From: JBFKAV01 sp041621405
GTDB lineage: Bacteria > Pseudomonadota > Alphaproteobacteria > Rhodobacterales > Rhodobacteraceae
Assembly: GCA_041621405.1 (NCBI GenBank)
Contig: JBFKAV010000020.1
Location: 1 to 31,819 of the forward strand
Direction of reading: 5' to 3'
DNA: 31,819 nucleotides
The notes beneath the pieces were generated by a model that made no database searches, was not told the origin of the DNA, and worked only from the letters and a program-made list of their open reading frames with translations. Of the stretch, positions 14,628 through 21,369 are shown piece by piece (the stretch's first letter is position 1; each line of letters starts with the position of its first letter). A program made the position numbers and the translations under genes.

Positions 14628-15224
14628 ATGTCTGCGGATTCAGCCGGCCAGGTGATCGACATCGGACAAAGGCTCCGGGCGGCCAGAACGGCGCGCGGGC
14701 TGTCCCAGCGCGAGCTCGCCCGCAAGGCCGGCGTGACCAACGGGCTGATCTCGCAGATCGAGCAGAACCGCTCCTCGCCCTCGGTGTCGTCGCTGAAGCG
14801 CATCCTCGATGCGATGCCGCTCAGCCTGGCCGAGTTCTTCTCGCACGGCGACGAGGACCGCAAGCGGATCTTCTTCCGGTCCAGCGAGCTCCTCGAGTTG
14901 AACCCGGAGCGGCTCCTGCGCCGCCGCGGGCTCGCGGGGAGGATCTCGCTGCTGCAGATCGGCAATGGCGCAGGCCATGCGATCCAGATGCTGTACGAGC
15001 GCTACGAGCCGGGCGCCGATACCGGGTCCGAGGGCTACACCCACAAGGGCGAGGAGGCCGGGATCGTTATCTCGGGGCGGATCGAGGTGACCGTCGGCGG
15101 CGAGACCGCCGAGCTTGGCCCCGGCGATGCCTACCGCTTCGACAGCACCGTCCCGCACCGGTTCCGCAACCGGGGCAAGGAGGTCTGCACCCTGATCTCG
15201 GCCTGCTCGCCGCCGACGTTCTGA
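14628..15224 (+). CDS. XRE-cupin transcriptional regulator, PuuR-like
   Basis: 198-residue regulator with an N-terminal XRE helix-turn-helix (about 12-66; LSQRELARKAGVTNGLISQI as the HTH) and a C-terminal cupin (about 118-190; YEPGADTGSEGYTHKGEEAG, LGPGDAYRFDSTVPHRFRN). It closely tracks the layout of E. coli PuuR, the putrescine-responsive repressor: both share a LSLxEFFS motif after the HTH, a GEEAG/GEEIG cupin motif, and the ending ISA-x2-P-x-TF. In PuuR family members the cupin senses the amine ligand. Start: ATG at 14628; the ribosome site is weak. It is transcribed away from the ten-gene amine/amide operon and is its likely regulator. It converges with hsp20, with only 10 bases between the stops. 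Confidence 0.92.
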   Translation: MSADSAGQVIDIGQRLRAARTARGLSQRELARKAGVTNGLISQIEQNRSSPSVSSLKRILDAMPLSLAEFFSHGDEDRKRIFFRSSELLELNPERLLRRRGLAGRISLLQIGNGAGHAIQMLYERYEPGADTGSEGYTHKGEEAGIVISGRIEVTVGGETAELGPGDAYRFDSTVPHRFRNRGKEVCTLISACSPPTF

Positions 15225-15238
15225 GGCCGCAGCCTCAG
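15221..15238. terminator. Two-way hairpin holding both stop codons of convergent genes
   Basis: CTGAGGC-CGCA-GCCTCAG is a perfect 7-bp stem with a 4-base loop. It contains the TGA of the PuuR-like gene (15222-15224) in one arm and the TGA of hsp20 (15235-15237, other strand) in the other. No T-run follows on either side, so termination efficiency is uncertain; protection of mRNA ends is also possible. Confidence 0.4.
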
Positions 15239-15834
15239 CCCGGCTTGACGGCGACCTTCTTGGCGGCGGCCTTCGCCGCGGCCAACTTCGGCAAGGTCAC
15301 CGTGAGGACGCCATTCACCACCTTGGCCGAGACCTTGTCGGCATCGACGCCGTCGGGCAGCGTCATGACCCTCCGGAACGAGCCGTAGCGGCGCTCGCTG
15401 AGCCGGTAGTCGGCCTCCGCCTTCTCGGTGTCCTCGCGCTTCTCGCCGCGGATCGTCAGCGTGCGGTCGGTCATCTCGATCTCGACGTCCTCGGGCGATA
15501 GCCCGGGCAGCTCGGCGCTGATCTGGTAGCCGTTCTTGTTCTCGACCAGGTCCATCGCTGGCGCCATCCGGCCCTCCCGGGCCCAGGGCCAGGTCATTTC
15601 GGCCATGAAATCCGGGCGCCGCAGCGGCCAGTTCCACGGGTCGAACTCGTCGAAGAGCCGGTTCATCTCCTCGCGGAGCGCGCCGAAGGGATGGCGCCGC
15701 TCGGCCGGCGGGGCTGTGCCCGGCGCCGTGACCGCAGCCTTCGCCGCCTTGGAGGTCTCTGCCTTCGCGGCCGCCGACTTCCGAATCCGTGGCGCGGCCT
15801 TCTTCTCCTCTGCCTTCGCAGCTTTCTTCGCCAT
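15235..15834 (-). CDS. Hsp20/alpha-crystallin small heat shock protein with Ala/Lys-rich tails
   Basis: 199-residue ATP-independent chaperone. The alpha-crystallin domain covers about 92-184: PAMDLVENKNGYQISAELPG, LTIRGEKRED and the closing NGVLTVTLPK, all typical of bacterial Hsp20. The first 45 residues are dominated by Ala and Lys, and the C-terminus ends in AAAKAAAKKVAVKPG, giving basic low-complexity tails at both ends. Normal family length is about 140-170. Start: ATG at 15834 about 9 bases after GGGGAG. An FNR-type box is centred about 95 bases upstream, so oxygen-dependent control is inferred. It converges with the PuuR-like gene. Confidence 0.93.
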   Translation of the reverse strand: MAKKAAKAEEKKAAPRIRKSAAAKAETSKAAKAAVTAPGTAPPAERRHPFGALREEMNRLFDEFDPWNWPLRRPDFMAEMTWPWAREGRMAPAMDLVENKNGYQISAELPGLSPEDVEIEMTDRTLTIRGEKREDTEKAEADYRLSERRYGSFRRVMTLPDGVDADKVSAKVVNGVLTVTLPKLAAAKAAAKKVAVKPG

Positions 15835-15922
15835 GATAAATGCTCCCCTAGTTGCCGCGTTAAGCACCGGGCGGCGCTTCGGCCGTCCGGCGCGACTCTC
15901 CGCGCACGGGCCCCACCTCGCA

Positions 15923-15936
15923 TTGACCTCGGTCAA
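15923..15936. promoter_or_regulatory. FNR-type box upstream of hsp20
   Basis: TTGAC-CTCG-GTCAA is a perfect 5+5 palindrome with 4-base spacer, the FNR/FixK/Dnr geometry. It is centred about 95 bases before the hsp20 start. Its right half supplies the TGA stop of the host-attachment-family gene (15933-15935). Confidence 0.7.
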
Positions 15937-16376
15937 CGGCACGAGCCGTTCACCAGGCGCGCCACCCGGCGCCGCAGCGCGTCGCCGTCCTCGCGCAGCA
16001 GGTCCATGGCAAGCTCGAGCACGAGTGCCCGTCGGAGCCCCAAAGGGAACGCCTCGCGCAAGAGCGCCAGCATGGCCGGCGGCGAGACGACCGCGAGGCC
16101 GGAGAACTCGCCGGCCAGCCGGTGCGCGTCGAGCAGCGCGGCGATCTCGGCGGCGAACAGACGCTCGTCGGCGCGCAGGCAATCCCAGGGCGAAGCCGCG
16201 GCCCCGGCTACCGGCGGCACCGGCCCGATCCGCCCGGCCACGAGGGCGCGCAGGTTGTCCTGCCTGGCACGCAGCTTAAGTTCGCTCTGGCGCGGCGCAG
16301 GCACCGGCTCGAGGCCGCGCAAGATGCGGGCGCGCGAAGCCGAGCACACGAGCGCCCAGGTGCTCTTGCCAACCAT
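15933..16376 (-). CDS. Host attachment family protein (PF10116-like)
   Basis: 147-residue protein resembling the family named 'protein required for attachment to host cells' (baeRF/eRF1-like fold relatives). The family hallmark is the start TWALVCSASRARIL (about 6-19), equivalent to W-x-L-V-x-D-x-x-x-A-R-I/V. Later come LFAAEIAALLDAHRLAGEFSG, with a typical LAVVSPPAMLALLREA (about 94-109). Start: ATG at 16376 with GAGGTG about 6 bases upstream. Its own promoter region holds the shared FNR-type box at 16444. It lies between hsp20 and the FnrL-type regulator. The name comes from a plant-associated bacterium and says little about function; the Fnr-linked stress context suggests a low-oxygen housekeeping or translation-related role. 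Confidence 0.72.
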   Translation of the reverse strand: MVGKSTWALVCSASRARILRGLEPVPAPRQSELKLRARQDNLRALVAGRIGPVPPVAGAAASPWDCLRADERLFAAEIAALLDAHRLAGEFSGLAVVSPPAMLALLREAFPLGLRRALVLELAMDLLREDGDALRRRVARLVNGSCR

Positions 16377-16443
16377 CTTCGCACCTCGTCGGAGGCAGCA
16401 TCCGATGCCGGTACCCATTCTCGGCTGTCCGCCACCGCGGACA

Positions 16444-16457
16444 TTGACGCTCGTCAA
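16444..16457. promoter_or_regulatory. FNR-type box shared by divergent genes (host-attachment protein and FnrL-type regulator)
   Basis: TTGAC-GCTC-GTCAA is a perfect palindrome. For the plus-strand regulator, a TAGCAT hexamer at 16478-16483 is centred 30 bases downstream of the box centre. This is the spacing of a class II (-41.5) FNR promoter and implies autoregulation. For the minus-strand gene the box centre is about 74 bases from the start codon. Confidence 0.75.
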
Positions 16458-16477
16458 CCGGGACCCGATATTGCTTG

Positions 16478-16483
16478 TAGCAT
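16478..16483 (+). promoter_or_regulatory. Likely -10 element of the FnrL-type regulator gene
   Basis: TAGCAT matches TATAAT at 4 of 6 positions and lies 30 bases from the centre of the FNR-type box, as expected for activation from -41.5. The predicted start of transcription is near 16492, about 47 bases before the ATG. Confidence 0.45.
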
Positions 16484-16538
16484 CGGACCGCCGGGCCACA
16501 GCCTCGCAGCGGGATGCTTGGCACCGAGAGGGCAGGCC

Positions 16539-17324
16539 ATGGACGCGCAGAAGAACCTGGCGGAGGCCTGCACCCATTGCACGCTGCAGCGTTGCGTGAT
16601 GCACAACGCCGCCTTTTGTTCGGGGCTGACCCACGAAGAGCGCGAAAAGCTGAACGCGATCGCGCATATGCGCCGCTTCCCCAAGGGCGCCACTGTGGTT
16701 GCCGAGGGCGAGGAGGCCAGCATCGTCGGCAACGTGGTCGATGGCGTCCTCAAGATGCAGAAGACCCAACCCGACGGGCGCCAGCAGATCGTCGGCCTCC
16801 TGGTGCCGACCGACATCTTTGGCCGGGTCTTCACCGGCACCTCCGAATTCGCCATCGAGGCCGCCACCGACGTCACGCTCTGCTGCTTCGACAAGCGGCG
16901 CTTCGAGGCGCTCGTGCTCGAAAATCCGCGGCTCGAGCATCAGGTGATGCTGTCGATCCTCGACGAGCTCGACGCCGCCCGCGACTGGATCACGCTGCTC
17001 GGCGCGCCGACGGTGGCGCAGAAGCTCGCGAGCTTCCTCCTGATGCTCTGCCGGCGCTGGCCCGCAATTGGCTGCGGCCTCTCGCCCGACCGGCTGCACC
17101 TGGAGCTCCACGTGCCGATCAGCCGGGGCGATCTGGCCCAGTATCTCGGCACCACGGTGGAGACGATCAGCCGCACGGTGCAGACGCTGGCCCGCGCCGG
17201 GCTGATCGAGGTGGTGACGTCGACGCAGTTCATCGTGATGGACCTGGAAGGCCTGATCGCGGCTTCGGGCCACGACGACTTCGATCCCGCCGCGATCCTC
17301 GATTGCGCGAAGAGAGCCGGATAA
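16539..17324 (+). CDS. fnrL: Crp/Fnr family regulator, FnrL-type with [4Fe-4S] cysteine ligands
   Basis: 261-residue oxygen-sensing activator. The N-terminal cysteines C11, C14, C19 and C27 (CTHC-x4-C-x7-C) and the internal pair C115-C116 (TLCCFDKRRFEAL) match the cluster-ligand layout of FNR/FnrL. The cyclic-nucleotide-fold domain runs at about 30-140. The dimer helix carries LDELDAARDWITLLG (141-155), as in rhodobacterial FnrL. The C-terminal winged helix at about 190-245 has the recognition helix TVETISRT, whose E-x2-S-R reads TTGA half-sites. Start: ATG at 16539. The gene has an FNR-type box upstream and is surrounded by three further boxes. It converges with the bactofilin-like gene, leaving 4 bases between stops. 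The symbol is by similarity; FixK/Dnr-type paralogues are the alternative. Confidence 0.88.
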   Translation: MDAQKNLAEACTHCTLQRCVMHNAAFCSGLTHEEREKLNAIAHMRRFPKGATVVAEGEEASIVGNVVDGVLKMQKTQPDGRQQIVGLLVPTDIFGRVFTGTSEFAIEAATDVTLCCFDKRRFEALVLENPRLEHQVMLSILDELDAARDWITLLGAPTVAQKLASFLLMLCRRWPAIGCGLSPDRLHLELHVPISRGDLAQYLGTTVETISRTVQTLARAGLIEVVTSTQFIVMDLEGLIAASGHDDFDPAAILDCAKRAG

Positions 17325-17328
17325 GGCG

Positions 17329-18492
17329 TCAGGATTTCATCGCTTTTTCCGGTTCCGGGCGCGGCAGCGTCGCCGCGAGCGCGAGCGTCAGCGCGCCAAC
17401 CCCGAACAGCACCAGGGCGAAATTGGCGATCCAGCCCACGACGGGGATGAAGTTCAGCATCGCCATCACTGCGAGCCCGGCCGCCAGCGCGGCGAGCCGC
17501 GCGCCGAGCCCCGGCCCGGCGTTGCCGCCGAGCGCCTGCCAGAACCGCAGCGCGACGGCATAGGTGCCGAGCAGGTAGCCGAGCGTCCAGAGCAGCACCA
17601 CGGCCAGGATCACGAAGGGCAGGAGCGGCAGGCCGATGACGGAGAGCGCGCTGACCGGCGCCAGCCCGATCGCGGCCGACAGCCCGGCGACACCGAGTGC
17701 GAGCGAAAGCCCCGGACGCGCCGCAGCGCCGGCGCGGAGCCGTTCGACCCGCTCGGGCAGGAAGGCCAGGAGCGCGGCGCCGAGGACGAAGAGGAAGGCC
17801 AGCGTGACCAGCGCGGCGGCGAGCATCGAGAGAAAGCTCGGCATCATCGGGTAGTCCCGGTCCCAAGCGCCGCGCGCGACTTCGCGCAGGATCTCGGGCC
17901 GCTCCATCCGGCTGAACTCCACGCGCTCGGCCGCGATCACGGCTTCGGGGATTTCCAGGGGCTCGGGCGCCGAATAGCGCAGGCGGCCGGCGATCCGGGC
18001 CGAGGACCCGAAATCGAGCGTCTCGGCGACGATCCAGGCGTCGCCCTCGACCGGCGCGTTGAGCGTCACCTCGCCGCCGGCGGCGCTGAGGCTGCCCACG
18101 ACCGGGCCCTCGATGGTGAGCACGGCGCCCGAGAGCCGGGCATTGCCCGCCGTGGTGGCACCGGGGGCAGTACGGACCGAGAACCCCGCGGCGCTGAGGT
18201 CGCCCTCGGTGGGCGAGCGGATCGAGAGCGTGGCGCCGAATGCGTAGATGTCGCCCGCCACGCTGCCCTCGAGCTCGATGTCGAAGCCGGCGACATGGGC
18301 GTCGCCCGCCACGCCGCCCCTGAGGCTCAGGCTCGGGCCGAAAGCGAAGAGGTCGCGGCCGGCGTCGAGGTCGGGCACCGAGCCGCTGCCGGCGATGTAG
18401 AGATCGCCGCCCTGGCGGGTGGAGACGGTATCGGCCGCAGCCGGCGGGGCGGCCAGGGCAAGCACGAGGGCAAGGATGGCGGCGCGGATCAT
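17329..18492 (-). CDS. Bactofilin-like exported protein with C-terminal membrane domain
   Basis: 387-residue protein. A signal peptide covers about 1-21 (AAPPAAADTVS). A Gly/Ala-rich repeating region at about 25-175 recurs with units such as GDAHVAG, GDIYAFG, GDLSAAG and GSLSAAGGEVT. Such evenly spaced turns suggest a right-handed beta-helix, as in polymer-forming (bactofilin) proteins. The second half (about 215-375) has several hydrophobic helices. Start: ATG at 18492 with GGAGGACC upstream. It has a class II-like FNR promoter (box at 18553, -10-like TAGACT at 18526). It follows the P-type ATPase by 70 bases. The beta-helix should lie outside the cytoplasm, unlike true bactofilins. Function is unknown; envelope scaffolding is a guess. 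Confidence 0.75.
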   Translation of the reverse strand: MIRAAILALVLALAAPPAAADTVSTRQGGDLYIAGSGSVPDLDAGRDLFAFGPSLSLRGGVAGDAHVAGFDIELEGSVAGDIYAFGATLSIRSPTEGDLSAAGFSVRTAPGATTAGNARLSGAVLTIEGPVVGSLSAAGGEVTLNAPVEGDAWIVAETLDFGSSARIAGRLRYSAPEPLEIPEAVIAAERVEFSRMERPEILREVARGAWDRDYPMMPSFLSMLAAALVTLAFLFVLGAALLAFLPERVERLRAGAAARPGLSLALGVAGLSAAIGLAPVSALSVIGLPLLPFVILAVVLLWTLGYLLGTYAVALRFWQALGGNAGPGLGARLAALAAGLAVMAMLNFIPVVGWIANFALVLFGVGALTLALAATLPRPEPEKAMKS

Positions 18493-18525
18493 GGCGGGGT
18501 CCTCCGGTGTCGGTTGGGGGGCCGA

Positions 18526-18531
18526 AGTCTA
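18526..18531 (-). promoter_or_regulatory. Likely -10 element for the bactofilin-like gene
   Basis: TAGACT on the minus strand matches TATAAT at 4 of 6 positions. Its centre is 31 bases from the centre of the FNR-type box, which puts the box at -41.5 and the transcription start near 18518. Confidence 0.5.
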
Positions 18532-18552
18532 GCAGGCGAGGCGCAGGGCGAA

Positions 18553-18566
18553 TTGACCGCAGTCAA
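18553..18566. promoter_or_regulatory. FNR-type box upstream of bactofilin-like gene
   Basis: TTGAC-CGCA-GTCAA sits inside a longer palindrome AATTGACCGCAGTCAATT (18551-18568). It is centred 67 bases before the start codon of the bactofilin-like gene. Its right half contains the TGA stop of the P-type ATPase (18563-18565). Confidence 0.75.
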
Positions 18567-21208
18567 TTCCCGGGACGCGCGAGATGCGACAGCCCGAGCC
18601 AGGATTGCCAGATGACCAGCGGCGCGAGGCTGCCGGCCAGCGCCAGCAGGAGCCCCGCCTCGCCCGGAAACGGCAGCTCCATCAGCCGCGACAGGCCCGG
18701 CAGCCAGAGTGCCGCGGCGAGCAGCGCGAGGCAAAGCGCCAGCGCGGCCCAGACGTAGGGGTTCCGGGTGATGCTGTTGCGGACCAGCCCGGCGCGCGCC
18801 CCGCGCAGGTTGAACACGTTCCAGAGCTGCGCCAGCGCGAGCGTGAGGAAGGCGATGGTCACCGCCTCGCCCTCGCTCCAGCGCGGCTGGCCAAGCGCGA
18901 CGAGGTAGGTCCCGAGCGCGGCGGCCGTGAGCAGCGCGCCGAGGGCCGCGATCTGGCCCCAGTGGCGGCGATCCACGATCGGCTCGGCGGGCGGCCGCGG
19001 CGGGCGCTCCATCACCGGGCCGCTGCCCCGGCCAAGCCCCACCGCGAAGGCCGGGAACACGTCGGTGACGAGGTTGAGATAGAGGATCTGCAGGGGCAGG
19101 AGCGGGGTCGGCAGGCCGGCGGCCACGGCGAGGCCCACGAGCATGACCTCGCTCACGTTGCACGACATGAGGTAAAGCACGAAGCGGCGGATGTTGTCGA
19201 AGATGATCCGGCCCTCGCGCACCGCGGTGACGATGGTCGGGAAGCGGTCGTCCTTCAGCACCATCTGCGCCGCCTGGCGGGCCACCTCGGTGCCACGACC
19301 GCCCATCGCGACGCCGATGTCGGCCTGCTTCAGCGACGGCGCGTCGTTCACCCCGTCGCCGGTCATCGCCACGATCTCGCCCCGGCTCTGGTAGAGCCGG
19401 GCGAGGCCGAGCTTCTGCTCGGGCGAGATCCGGGCGAAGACCCGCGCCCCGAGCACGCGCTCGAGCGCCGGTCCGGAGAGCGCCGCCGGATCGCCGAGCT
19501 CGCCGCCCTCGATCACTCTGTCGCCGCCGTCGGCGAGCCCCGCCTCGCGGGCGATCGCCGCGGCGGTCTCGGCGTGATCGCCGGTCAGCATCACCACGCG
19601 GATGCCGGCCCGCCGGCAGGCGGCGATGGCGGCGGGCACCTCGGCGCGGAGCGGATCGGCCAGGCACACCAGGCCCGCGAGCGTCAGCCCCTCGTAGAGC
19701 GCGGCATCGGCGCCCTCGCTCTCCTTCCAAGCCAGCGCCAGCACCCGGAACCCCTGCCCCGCCGCGGCGCGGGCGCGGTCGAGCCAAGCGGCGCGGTCGT
19801 CCTCGGACAGGGCCGTGCCGCCGGCGTGGAAGGCCAGCGGGATCACCGCCTCCGGTGCGCCCTTCACCGCGACGAGGTGGCCGCCGGGGCGGGCGTGGAC
19901 GGTGGCCATCATCCGCAGCCGCTGGTCGAAGGCGTGGTCCTGCTCCTCGGGGTAGTCCGCCAGGAGCGCCGGCCGCTCCATCCCCGCCGCGCGCCCGGCC
20001 CCGAGCAGCGCGAGCTCCATCGGGTCGCCCACGGCGCCAGCCTCGCCGTCGAGCGTCGCATTCGCGCAGAGCACGCCAACCTCCAGCGCCCGGCGCAGCC
20101 CCGGCGCCTCCGGCACGGCGCCGCCGGGGTCGAAGTCCACGTCGCCCCCGGGCAGGAGGAAGCGGCGCACGGTCATCCGGTTCTCGGTCAGCGTTCCGGT
20201 CTTGTCGGTCAGGATCACCGTGACGGCGCCCAGCGTCTCCACCGCCGAAAGCCGGGTCACGAGAGCGTTCTTGCGCAGGATCCTGAGCAGCCCGCGCGCC
20301 AGGCACAGGGTGGCGACGACCGGCAGGCCCTCGGGCACCGCCGCCACGGCGAGCGCGATTGCGGTCTCGATCATCTCGGCAGGGTCGCGGCCGCGCAGGA
20401 TGCCGGCCCCGGCGGTGGCCGCGGCCAAGACCAGCGTGACCCAGACCAGCCAGCGCCCGAGCGCCGCCAGGCGCCGCTCCAGCGGCGAGGCCACGGGCTC
20501 GGCCGTCTCGACGAGGCGGGTGATCCGCCCGAGTTCGGTGGCCATACCGGTCGCGGTGACCACCGCCTCGCCCGAGCCGTGGGTGACCGCCGAGCCCTTG
20601 TAGAGGCTGTCCGCGCGCTCGGCCGCAGGCGTGCCGGGAGGCACCGGGGCGATGTCCTTCGCCACCGGCACCGATTCGCCGCTCAGCACCGACTGGTCGG
20701 CCTCGATCCCGGCGCCCGCGATCAGCCGCAGGTCGGCGGTGACGATATCGCCGGCCTCGACCAGGACGATGTCGCCCGGCACCAGGTCGCGGGCGTCGAC
20801 GAGGCTCTCCACCCCGCCGCGGCGGACGCGGGTGCGGACCTGGGCGATGCGGTAGAGCGCCTCGATCGAGCGCACGGCGCGGAGCTCGGTGAGAAACCCG
20901 ATCGCGCCGTTCAGCACCAGCACGACGGCGATCGCCGCGGCTTCGGGATAGTCGCCGACGGCGAAGGAGAGCGCAGCCGCCGCCGCGAGGAGCCAGACGA
21001 TGATGCCGCGGAACTGCAGCGCCAAGATCGCGAGCGCCCCGCGCGCACGGCGCTCTCGCATCAGGTTCGCTCCGTGGCGCGCGCGCCGGGCCGCCACCTC
21101 CGCGGGCGAGAGGCCCCGGGCGGGATCGACCTCGAGCGCGGCGAGGAGCGCGGCGGTCTCCCGCTCCCTCGGCGCCTCGGGTGCGGGCAGGGTTTCGGTT
21201 CGGGTCAT
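18563..21208 (-). CDS. P2-type cation-transporting ATPase
   Basis: 881-residue inner-membrane P-type ATPase of the P2 (Ca2+/cation) class. It shows an N-terminal cation-ATPase domain (about 10-60), helices M1-M2 (about 65-110), the actuator loop with SGES (176-179, instead of the common TGES), M4 with AVPEGLP (290-296), the phosphorylated aspartate D335 in DKTGTLT, LTGDHAET, and the hinge TGDGVNDAPS. A C-terminal six-helix domain follows. Length is typical. Start: ATG at 21208; a GGAG lies rather far upstream (about 17 bases). An FNR-type box is centred 68 bases before the start. Ion specificity cannot be assigned. Related ATPases are common members of Anr/Dnr/FixK low-oxygen sets together with Hsp20 and Usp proteins. 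Confidence 0.93.
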   Translation of the reverse strand: MTRTETLPAPEAPRERETAALLAALEVDPARGLSPAEVAARRARHGANLMRERRARGALAILALQFRGIIVWLLAAAAALSFAVGDYPEAAAIAVVLVLNGAIGFLTELRAVRSIEALYRIAQVRTRVRRGGVESLVDARDLVPGDIVLVEAGDIVTADLRLIAGAGIEADQSVLSGESVPVAKDIAPVPPGTPAAERADSLYKGSAVTHGSGEAVVTATGMATELGRITRLVETAEPVASPLERRLAALGRWLVWVTLVLAAATAGAGILRGRDPAEMIETAIALAVAAVPEGLPVVATLCLARGLLRILRKNALVTRLSAVETLGAVTVILTDKTGTLTENRMTVRRFLLPGGDVDFDPGGAVPEAPGLRRALEVGVLCANATLDGEAGAVGDPMELALLGAGRAAGMERPALLADYPEEQDHAFDQRLRMMATVHARPGGHLVAVKGAPEAVIPLAFHAGGTALSEDDRAAWLDRARAAAGQGFRVLALAWKESEGADAALYEGLTLAGLVCLADPLRAEVPAAIAACRRAGIRVVMLTGDHAETAAAIAREAGLADGGDRVIEGGELGDPAALSGPALERVLGARVFARISPEQKLGLARLYQSRGEIVAMTGDGVNDAPSLKQADIGVAMGGRGTEVARQAAQMVLKDDRFPTIVTAVREGRIIFDNIRRFVLYLMSCNVSEVMLVGLAVAAGLPTPLLPLQILYLNLVTDVFPAFAVGLGRGSGPVMERPPRPPAEPIVDRRHWGQIAALGALLTAAALGTYLVALGQPRWSEGEAVTIAFLTLALAQLWNVFNLRGARAGLVRNSITRNPYVWAALALCLALLAAALWLPGLSRLMELPFPGEAGLLLALAGSLAPLVIWQSWLGLSHLARPGN

Positions 21209-21269
21209 CGGGGTCTTCGCGGCTCGCCTCCGGGTCGCCCGAGCTTAGCGCGCGGCCCCGCGGTGCGGC

Positions 21270-21283
21270 TTGATCGTGGTCAA
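21270..21283. promoter_or_regulatory. FNR-type box between divergent P-type ATPase and AbrB-family genes
   Basis: TTGAT-CGTG-GTCAA has one canonical FNR half-site and one TTGAC half-site. Its centre is 68 bases before the ATPase ATG, nearly the same distance as in the bactofilin-like promoter. A weak TAAGCT hexamer at 21242-21247 on the minus strand is at the expected -10 place. It may also serve the plus-strand gene. Confidence 0.65.
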
Positions 21284-21369
21284 GCCCGGCGCGCCGGGCG
21301 CTCGGGCGCAGACTTGCATCCGGCGGCCGAATCCGACAGTCGGGGGCAGTCCGCTCCGGGAGCCCCGCC

